This document shows positions 53,891-64,000 of a DNA stretch of 64,000 nucleotides, one piece after another; position 1 is the first letter of the stretch, and every line of letters starts with the position of its first letter. The notes beneath the pieces are model-generated. The model searched no databases. It was given only the letters and a program-made list of their open reading frames with translations, and was not told the origin of the DNA. The translations under genes and the position numbers were made by a program. The stretch lies in contig JAQNBH010000003.1 in assembly GCA_028752905.1 (NCBI GenBank), positions 38,190,472-38,254,471 of the forward strand. The letters run 5' to 3'. The stretch comes from Cladorhizidae sp. MBARI D1340-BT2 (taxonomy: Eukaryota > Porifera > Demospongiae > Poecilosclerida > Cladorhizidae).

Positions 53891-56800
53891 CATGATTATA
53901 TACCTAGCATGGTTATATACCTAGCATGGTTATATACCTAGCATGGTTATATACCTAGCATAGTTATACACCTAGCATGGTTATACAATTAGCATGGTTA
54001 TACACCTAGCATGGTTATATACCTAGCATAGTTATACACCTAGCATGGTTATACACCGAGCATGGTTATATACCTAGCATGGTTATATATCTAGCATGGT
54101 TATATTCCTAGCAGCATGGTTATATATCTGGCATAGTTATACACCTAGCATGGTTATACAATTAGCATGGTTATACACCTAGCATGGTTATATACCTAGC
54201 ATGGTTATATACCTAGCATGTTTATATACCTAGCATGGTTATACACCTAGCATGGTTATATACCTAGCATGGTTATATACCTAGCATGGTTATATACCTA
54301 GCATTGTTATATACCTAGCATATTTATACACCTAGCATGGTTATACAATTAACATGGTTATACACCTAACATGGTTATATACCTAGCATAGCTATACACC
54401 TAGCATGGTTATACACCTAGCATGGTTATATACCTAGCATGGTTATATACCTAGCATGGTTATATACCTAGCATGGTTATATACCTAGCATGGTTATACA
54501 CCTAGCATGGTTATATACCTAGCATGGTTATATACCTAGCATAGTTATACACCTAGCATGGTTATATACCTAGCATAGTTATACACCTAGCATGGTTATA
54601 CAATTAGCATGGTTATACACCTAGCATGGTTATATACCTAGCATGGTTATATACCTAGCATAGTTATACACCTAGCATGGTTATACACCTAGCATGGTTA
54701 TATACCTAGCATGGTTATATACCTAGCATGGTTATATACCTAGCATGGTTATATACCTAGCATGGTTATATACCTAGCATAGTTATACACCTAGCATGGT
54801 TATACAATTAGCATGGTTATACACCTAGCATGGTTATATACCTAGCATGATTATATACCTAGCATGGTTATATACCTAGCATGGTTATATACCTAGCATG
54901 GTTATATACCTAGCATGGTTATATACCTAGCATATTTATACACCTAGCATGGTTATACAATTAACATGGTTATACACCTAACATGGTTATATACCTAGCA
55001 TAGCTATACACCTAGCATGGTTATACACCTAGCATGGTTATATACCTAGCATGGTTATATACCTAGCATGGTTATATACCTAGCATAGTTATACACCTAG
55101 CATGGTTATACACCTAGCATGGTTATATACCTAGCATGGTTATATACCTAGCATAGTTATACACTTAGCATGGTTATACACCTATCATGGTTATATACCT
55201 AGCATGGTTATATACCTAGCATGGTTATATACCTAGCATGGTTATATACCTAGCATAGTTATACACCTAGCATGGTTATACAATTAGCATGGTTATACAC
55301 CTAGCATGGTTATATACCTAGCATAGTTATACACCTAGCATGGTTATACACTGAGCATGGTTATATACCTAGCATGGTTATATACCTAGCATGGTTATAT
55401 ACCTAGCATGGTTATACACCTAGCATGGTTATATACCTAGTATAGTTATATACCTAGCATGGTTATATACCTAGCACGGTTATATATCTGGCATAGTTAT
55501 ACACCTAGATTGGTTATACAATTAGCATGGTTATACACCTAGCATGGTTATATACCTAGCATGGTTATATACCTAGCATGGTTATATACCTAGCATGGTT
55601 ATACACCTAGCATGGTTATATACCTAGCATGGTTATATACCTAGCATGGTTATATACCTAGCATGGTTATATACCTAGCATATTTATACACCTAGCATGG
55701 TTATACAATTAACATGGTTATACACCTAACATGGTTATATACCTAGCATAGCTATACACCTAGCATGGTTATACACCTAGCATGGTTATATACCTAGCAT
55801 GGTTATATACCTAGCATGGTTATATACCTAGCATGGTTATATACCTAGCATGGTTATACACCTAGCATGGTTATATACCTAGCATGGTTATATACCTAGC
55901 ATGGTTATATACCTAGCATGGTTATATACCTAGAATGGTTATACACCTAGCATGGCTATACAATTAGCATGGTTATACACCTAGCATGGTTATATACCTA
56001 GCATAGTTATACACCTAGCATGGTTATACACCTAGCATGGTTATATACCTAGCATGGTTATATACCTAGCATGGTTATATACCTAGCATGGTTATATACC
56101 TAGAATAGTTATACACCTAGCATGGTTATACACCTAGCATGGTTATATACCTAGCATGATTATACACCTAGCATGGTTATATACCTAGCTTGGTTATACA
56201 CCTAGCATGGTTATAATTATACCTAGCATGGTTATATACCTAGCGTGGTTATACACCTAGCATGGTTATATACCTAGCATGGTTATACACCTAGCATTGT
56301 TATACACCTAGCATGGTTATATACCTAGCATGGTTATATACCTAGCATGGTTATACAATTAGCATGGTTATACACCTAGCATGGTTATATACCTAGCATA
56401 GTTATACACCTAGCATGGTTATACACCTAGCATGGTTATATACCTAGCTTGGTTATACACCTAGCATGGTTATAATTATACCTAGCATGGTTATATACCT
56501 AGCGTGGTTATACACCTAGCATGGTTATATACCTAGCATGGTTATACACCTAGCATGGTTATACACCTAGCATGGTTATATACCTAGCATGGTTATATAC
56601 CTAGCATGGTTATACAATTAGCATGGTTATACACCTAGCATTGTTTATACCTAGCATAGTTATACACCTAGCATGGTTATACACCTAGCATGGTTATATA
56701 CCTAGCATAGTTATACACCTAGTATGGTTATACACCTAGCATGGTTATATACCTAGCATGGTTATATACCTAGCATAGTTATACACCTAGCATGGTTATA

Positions 56801-57954
56801 TACCTAGCTTGGTTATACACCTAGCATGGTTATAATTATACCTAGCATGGTTATATACCTAGCGTGGTTATACACCTAGCATGGTTATATACCTAGCATG
56901 GTTATACACCTAGCATTGTTATACACCTAGCATGGTTATATACCTAGCATGGTTATATACCTAGCATGGTTATACAATTAGCATGGTTATACACCTAGCA
57001 TGGTTATATACCTAGCATAGTTATACACCTAGCATGGTTATACACCTAGCATGGTTATATACCTAGCTTGGTTATACACCTAGCATGGTTATAATTATAC
57101 CTAGCATGGTTATATACCTAGCTTGGTTATACACCTAGCATGGTTATATACCTAGCATGGTTATACACCTAGCATGGTTATACACCTAGCATGGTTATAT
57201 ACCTAGCATGGTTATATACCTAGCATGGTTATACAATTAGCATGGTTATACACCTAGCATGGTTATATACCTAGCATAGTTATACACCTAGCATGGTTAT
57301 ACACCTAGCATGGTTATATACCTAGCATGGTTATATACTTAGCATGGTTATATACCTAGCATGGTTATATACCTAGCATGGTTATATACCTAGCATGGTT
57401 ATACACCTAGCATGGTTATATACCTAGTATGTTTATATACCTAGCATGGTCATACACCTAGCATGGTTATATACTTAGCATGGTTATATACCTAGCATGG
57501 TTATATATCTAGCATGGTTATATACCTAGCATAGTTATACACCTAGCATGGTTATACAATTAGCATGGTTATACACCTAGCATGGTTATATACCTAGCAT
57601 AGTTATACACCTAGTATGGTTATACACCTAGCATGGTTATACACCTAGCATGGTTATATACCTAGTATGGTTATATACCTAGCATGGTTATATACCTAGC
57701 ATGGTTATATATCTGGCATAGTTATACACCTAGCATGGTTATACAATTAGCATGGTTATACACCTAGCATGGTTATATACCTAGCATGGTTATATACCTA
57801 GCATGGTTATATACCTAGCATGGTTATACACCTAGCATGGTTATATACCTAGCATGGTTATACACCTAGCATGGTTATATACCTAGCATGGTTATATACC
57901 TAGCATATTTATACACCTAGCATGGTTATACAATTAACATGGTTATACACCTAG
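53891..57954 (+). repeat. Higher-order repeat B, copy 4 (4,064 bp)
   Basis: It starts with the same landmark, and TATATTCC (GGTTATATTC at 54098) sits 3,221 bp after the equivalent in copy 3. It contains two pairs of 21-bp units (56210 and 56469; 56829 and 57088) where the other copies have one pair, because of a local 619-bp duplication. A 3-bp GCA doubling lies near 54110. Confidence 0.72.
56210..57447 (+). repeat. Local tandem duplication, about 619-bp period
   Basis: The pair of 21-bp units at 56210 and 56469 is repeated at 56829 and 57088, a 619-bp shift. The spacing between pairs (360 bp) equals 21 units plus 3, which fits one 21-bp unit (+4) and one 16-bp unit (-1). The 16-bp unit, TAGCATTGTTTATACC, is seen near 56640. 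Outer edges are approximate. Confidence 0.65.
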
Positions 57955-60900
57955 CATGATTATATACCTAGCATGGTTATATACCTAGCATGGTTATATA
58001 CCTAGCATGGTTATATACCTAGCATAGTTATACACCTAGCATGGTTATACAATTAGCATGGTTATACACCTAGCATGGTTATATACCTAGCATAGTTATA
58101 CACTTAGCATGGTTATACACCGAGCATGGTTATATACCTAGCATGGTTATATATCTAGCATGGTTATATTCCTAGCATGGTTATATATCTGGCATAGTTA
58201 TACACCTAGCATGGTTATACAATTAGCATGGTTATACACCTAGCATGGTTATATACCTAGCATGGTTATATACCTAGCATGGTTATATACCTAGCATGGT
58301 TATACACCTAGCATGGTTATATACCTAGCATGGTTATATACCTAGCATGGTTATATACCTAGCATTGTTATATACCTAGCATATTTATACACCTAGCATG
58401 GTTATACAATTAACATGGTTATACACCTAACATGGTTATATACCTAGCAGAGCTATACACCTAGCATGGTTATACACCTAGCATGGTTATATACCTAGCA
58501 TGGTTATATACCTAGCATGGTTATATACCTAGCATGGTTATATACCTAGCATGGTTATATACCTAGCATGGTTATACACCTAGCATGGTTATATACCTAG
58601 CATGGTTATATACCTAGCATAGTTATACACCTAGCATGGTTATATACCTAGCATAGTTATACACCTAGCATGGTTATACAATTAGCATGGTTATACACCT
58701 AGCATGGTTTTATACCTAGCATGGTTATATACCTAGCATAGTTATACACCTAGCATGGTTATACACCTAGCATGGTTATATACCTAGCATGGTTATATAC
58801 CTAGCATGGTTATATACCTAGCATGGTTATATACCTAGCATGGTTATATACCTAGCATAGTTATACACCTAGCATGGTTATACAATTAGCATGGTTATAC
58901 ACCTAGCATGGTTATATACCTAGCATGATTATATACCTAGCATAGTTATACACCTAGCATGGTTATACACCTAGCATGGTTATACACCTAGCATGTTTAT
59001 ATACCTAGCATGGTTATATACCTAGCATGGTTATATACCTAGCATGGTTATATACCTAGCATAGTTATACACCTAGCATGCTTATACAATTAGCATGGTT
59101 ATACACCTTGCATGGTTATATACCTAGCATAGTTATACACTTAGCATGGTTATACACCAATCATGGTTATATACCTAGCATGGTTATATACCTAGCATGG
59201 TTATATACCTAGCATGGTTATATACCTAGCATAGTTATACACCTAGCATGGTTATACAATTAGCATGGTTATACACCTAGCATGGTTATATACCTAGCAT
59301 GGTTATACACCAAGCATGGTTATACACCGAGCATGGTTATATACCTAGCATGGTTATATACCTACATGTAGCATGGTTATATACCTAGCATGGTTATACA
59401 CCTAGCATGGTTATATACCTAGCATGGTTATACACCTAGCATGGTTATATACCTAGCATGGTTATATACCTAGCATGGTTATATAACTAGCATGGTTATA
59501 TACCTAGCATGATTATATACCTAGCATAGTTATACACCTAGATTGGTTATACAATTAGCATGGTTATACACCTAGCATGGTTATATACCTAGCATGGTTA
59601 TATACCTAGCATAGTTATACACCTAGCATGGTTATACACCTAGCATGGTTATATACCTAGCATGGTTATATACCTAGCATGGTTATATACCTAGCATGGT
59701 TATATACCTAGCATGGTTATATACCTAGCATAGTTATACACCTAGCATGGTTATACAATTAGCATGGTTATACACCTAGCATGGTTATATACCTAGCATG
59801 GTTATATACCTAGCATAGTTATACACCTAGCATGGTTATACACCTAGCATGGTTATACACCTAGCATGGTTATATACCTAGCATGGTTATATACCTAGCA
59901 TTAGCATGGTTATATACCTAGCATAGTTATACACCTAGCATGCTTATACAATTAGCATGGTTATATACCTAGCATGGTTATATACCTAGCATAGTTATAC
60001 ACTTAGCATGGTTATACACCTATCATGGTTATATACCTAGCATGGTTATATACCTAGCATGGTTATATACCTAGCATGGTTATATACCTAGCATAGTTAT
60101 ACACCTAGCATGGTTATACAATTAGCATGGTTATACACCTAGCATGGTTATATACCTAGCATAGTTATACACCTAGCATGGTTATACACTGAGCATGGTT
60201 ATATACCTAGCATGGTTATATACCTAGCATGGTTATATACCTAGCATGGTTATACACCTAGCATGGTTATATACCTAGTATGGTTATATACCTAGCATGG
60301 TTATATACCTAGCATGGTTATATATCTGGCATAGTTATACACCTAGATTGGTTATACAATTAGCATGGTTATACACCTAGCATGGTTATATACCTAGCAT
60401 GGTTATATACCTAGCATGGTTATATACCTAGCATGGTTATATACCTAGCATGGTTATACACCTAGCATGGTTATATACCTAGCATGGTTATATATCTAGC
60501 ATGGTTATATACCTAGCATGGTTATATACCTAGCATATTTATACACCTAGCATGGTTATACAATTAACATGGTTATACACCTAACATGGTTATATACCTA
60601 GCATAGCTATACACCTAGCATGGTTATACACCTAGCATGGTTATATACCTAGCATGGTTATATACCTAGCATGGTTATATACCTAGCATGGTTATATACC
60701 TAGCATGGTTATACACCTAGCATGGTTATATACCTAGCATGGTTATATACCTAGCATGGTTATATACCTAGCATGGTTATATACCTAGAATGGTTATACA
60801 CCTAGCATGGCTATACAATTAGCATGGTTATACACCTAGCATGGTTATATACCTAGCATAGTTATACACCTAGCATGGTTATACACCTAGCATGGTTATA

Positions 60901-63900
60901 TACCTAGCATGGTTATATACCTAGCATGGTTATATACCTAGAATAGTTATACACCTAGCATGGTTATACACCTAGCATGGTTATACACCTAGCATGGTTA
61001 TATACCTAGCATGATTATACACCTAGCATGGTTATATACCTAGCTTGGTTATACACCTAGCATGGTTATAATTATACCTAGCATGGTTATATACCTAGCG
61101 TGGTTATACACCTAGCATGGTTATATACCTAGCATGGTTATACACCTAGCATTGTTATACACCTAGCATGGTTATATACCAAGCATGGTTATATACCTAG
61201 CATGGTTATACAATTAGCATGGTTATACACCTAGCATGGTTATATACCTAGCATAGTTATACACCTAGCATGGTTATACACCTAGCATGGTTATATACCT
61301 AGCTTGGTTATACACCTAGCATGGTTATAATTATACCTAGCATGGTTATATACCTAGCGTGGTTATACACCTAGCATGGTTATATACCTAGCATGGTTAT
61401 ACACCTAGCATGGTTATACACCTAGCATGGTTATATACCTAGCATGGTTATATACCTAGCATGGTTATACAATTAGCATGGTTATACACCTAGCATTGTT
61501 ATATACCTAGCATAGTTATACACCTAGCATGGTTATACACCTAGCATGGTTATATACCTAGCATAGTTATACACCTAGTATGGTTATACACCTAGCATGG
61601 TTATATACCTAGCATGGTTATATACCTAGCATGGTTATATACCTAGCATGGTTATATACCTAGCATAGTTAAACACCTAGCATGGTTATACAATTAGCAT
61701 GGTTATACACCTAGCATGGTTATACACCTAGCATGGTTATATATCTAGCATGGTTATACACCTAGCCTGGTTATACACCTAGCATGGTTATACAATTAGC
61801 ATGGTTATACACCTAGCATGGTTATATACCTAGCATGGTTATACACCTAGCATGGTTATACACCTAGCATGGTTATATACCTAGCATGGTTATATACCTA
61901 GCATTGTTATACACCTAGCATGCTTATACAATTAGCATTGTTATACACCTAGCCTGGTTATATACCTAGCATAGTTATACACTTAGCATGGTTATACACC
62001 TATCATGGTTATATACCTAGCATGGTTATATACCTAGCATAGTTATACACCTAGCATGGTTATACAATTAGCATGGTTATACACCTAGCATGGTTATATA
62101 CCTAGCATGGTTATACACCTAGCATGGTTATACACCTAGCATGGTTATACACCTAGCATGGTTATATACCTAGCATGGTTATATACCTAGCATTAGCATG
62201 GTTATATACCTAGCATAGTTATACACCTAGCATGCTTATACAATTAGCATGGTTATATACCTAGCATGGTTATATACCTAGAATAGTTATACACTTAGCA
62301 TGGTTATATACCTATCATGGTTATATACCTAGCATGGTTATATACCTAGCATGGTTATACACCTAGCATGGTTATATACCTAGCATAGTTATACACCTAG
62401 CATGGTTATACAATTAGCATGGTTATACACCTAGCATGGTTATATACCTAGCATAGTTATACACCTAGCATGGTTATACACTGAGCATGGTTATATACCT
62501 AGCATGGTTATATACCTAGCATGGTTATATACCTAGCATGGTTATACACCTAGCATGGTTATATACCTAGTATGGTTATATACCTAGCATGGTTTTATAC
62601 CTAGCATGGTTATATATCTGGCATAGTTATACACCTAGCATGGTTATACAATTAGCATGGTTATACACCTAGCATGGTTATATACCTAGCATGGTTATAT
62701 ACCTAGCATGGTTATATACCTAGCATGGTTATACACCTATACCTAGCATGGTTATATACCTAGCATGGTTATATACCTAGCATGGTTATATACCTAGCAT
62801 ATTTATACACCTAGCATGGTTATACAATTAACATGGTTATACACCTAACATGGTTATATACCTAGCATAGCTATACACCTAGCATGGTTATACACCTAGC
62901 ATGGTTATATACCTAGCATGGTTATATACCTAGCATGGTTATATACCTAGCATGGTTATATACCTAGCATGGTTATACACCTAGCATGGTTATATACCTA
63001 GCATGGTTATATACCTAGCATGGTTATATACCTAGCATGGTTATATACCTAGAATGGTTATACACCTAGCATGGCTATACAATTAGCATGGTTATACACC
63101 TAGCATGGTTATATACCTAGCATAGTTATACACCTAGCATGGTTATACACCTAGCATGGTTATATACCTAGCATGGTTATATACCTAGCATGGTTATATA
63201 CCTAGCATGGTTATATACCTAGCATAGTTATACACCTAGCATGGTTATACACCTAGCATGGTTATATACCTAGCATGATTATACACCTAGCATGGTTATA
63301 TACCTAGCTTGGTTATACACCTAGCATGGTTATAATTATACCTAGCATGGTTATATACCTAGCGTGGTTATACACCTAGCTTGGTTATATACCTAGCATG
63401 GTTATACACCTAGCATTGTTATACACCTAGCATGGTTATATACCTAGCATGGTTATATACCTAGCATGGTTATACAATTAGCATGGTTATACACCTAGCA
63501 TGGTTATATACCTAGCATAGTTATACACCTAGCATGGTTATACACCTAGCATGGTTATATACCTAGCTTGGTTATACACCTAGCATGGTTATAATTATAC
63601 CTAGCATGGTTATATACCTAGCGTGGTTATACACCTAGCATGGTTATACACCTAGCATGGTTATATACCTTGCATGGTTATATACCTAGCATGGTTATAC
63701 AATTAGCATGGTTATACACCTAGCATGGTTATATACCTAGCATAGTTATACACCTAGCATGGTTATACACCTAGCATGGTTATATACCTAGCATGGTTAT
63801 ATACTTAGCATGGTTATATACCTAGCATGGTTATATACCTAGCATGGTTATATACCTAGCATGGTTATACACCTAGCATGGTTATATACCTAGCATGTTT

Positions 63901-64000
63901 ATATACCTAGCATGGTCATACACCTAGCATGGTTATATACTTAGCATGGTTATATACCTAGCATGGTTATATATCTAGCATGGTTATATACCTAGCATAG
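57955..64000 (+). repeat. Higher-order repeat B, copy 5 and continuation to window end
   Basis: It starts with the same landmark, then carries TATATTCC (58162), the inserted TACATG (59363), 23-bp units near 59896 and 62188 (2,292 bp apart) and 21-bp unit pairs at 61065 and 61324, and 63329 and 63588. Positions 59363 and 59900 lie exactly 11,503 bp after their equivalents at 47860 and 48397. The stretch is all satellite and is cut by the window edge. Confidence 0.75.

Larger units (their letters stand above)
35523..64000 (+). repeat. 17-bp satellite array, segment 4
   Basis: 28,478 bp of the same 17-bp unit, open at the right edge. To about 40.5 kb it is the right arm of macro-block 3. Beyond that it is a transposon-free series of 3.2-4.8 kb higher-order repeats. 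Isolated phase breaks occur: 3 extra bases (CCTCCTAGC) near 41374, a shortened TATAATATACC unit near 41420, a 1-base loss (ACACTAGC) near 48752, and a 16-bp unit near 56640. I see no gene, RNA gene or unrelated insert. Confidence 0.98.

Noticed and set aside
1..64000. Telomeric repeat tract
   Set aside because: The unit is long, varied and organised in kilobase higher-order repeats with a buried transposon. Telomerase-made repeats would be far more uniform and would not show macro-blocks. Subtelomeric location remains possible.
1..64000. TATA-box promoters from the repeated TTATATA
   Set aside because: The motif is part of every standard unit and has no associated gene or initiation context; thousands of copies carry no specific promoter information.
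1..64000. Inverted or palindromic large-scale array structure
   Set aside because: I looked for reverse-complement units (GGTATATAACCATGCTA) on the plus strand and saw none; all units share one orientation.

Overview
This window is essentially one very long satellite array, with no gene I can support. Outside three copies of one transposon-like insert, every stretch is a head-to-tail run of a 17-bp unit, consensus TAGCATGGTTATATACC. The common variants end in TATACACC or TATACAAT, or carry CATAG for CATGG. The satellite covers about 59.8 kb, or roughly 3,500 units, all in one orientation. It runs off both ends of the window, so its true size is unknown. The organism is a eukaryote: megasatellite organisation, a hAT-like DNA transposon with an 8-bp target duplication, and no operon or dense coding structure. 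I cannot name the species; an animal is plausible but is a guess.

Layout. Array segment 1 is 1-9490, segment 2 is 10879-23229, segment 3 is 24618-34134 and segment 4 is 35523-64000. Between them sit three 1,388-bp copies of one non-autonomous element (9491-10878, 23230-24617, 34135-35522). Each has 17-bp imperfect terminal inverted repeats beginning CAGTGG and a perfect 8-bp duplication of satellite sequence (CACCTAGC) on both sides. Removing the element and one duplicate restores an unbroken 17-bp unit. All three sit in the same unit of the same local variant pattern and differ by only about 1-5 bases. I therefore read them as one insertion that was copied along with the surrounding array, not as three insertions.

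The array is hierarchical. (i) The 17-bp units carry point variants. (ii) An ACAAT-ending unit recurs every 7-15 units, often 12 units or 204 bp. (iii) Higher-order repeats of about 2.2-4.8 kb are recognisable by rare length-variant units of 16, 20, 21 and 23 bp. (iv) Macro-blocks of 10,905 bp each carry one transposon copy; the first block is 13,739 bp because it holds an extra 2,834-bp tandem duplication. The blocks run about 5436-19174, 19175-30079 and 30080 to about 40540. From about 41 kb to the end the array is a different series of 3.2-4.8 kb repeats without the transposon.

Nothing here works together as a pathway. What the sequence records is how a satellite grew: monomer divergence first, then higher-order repeat formation, one transposon insertion, and recent large-scale duplication. 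The unit has no CpG and carries a stop codon in every frame within 51 bp on both strands, so the array can hold no long reading frame. All coordinates were read by eye. Block edges are good to about one or two units; element and target-duplication edges are exact.
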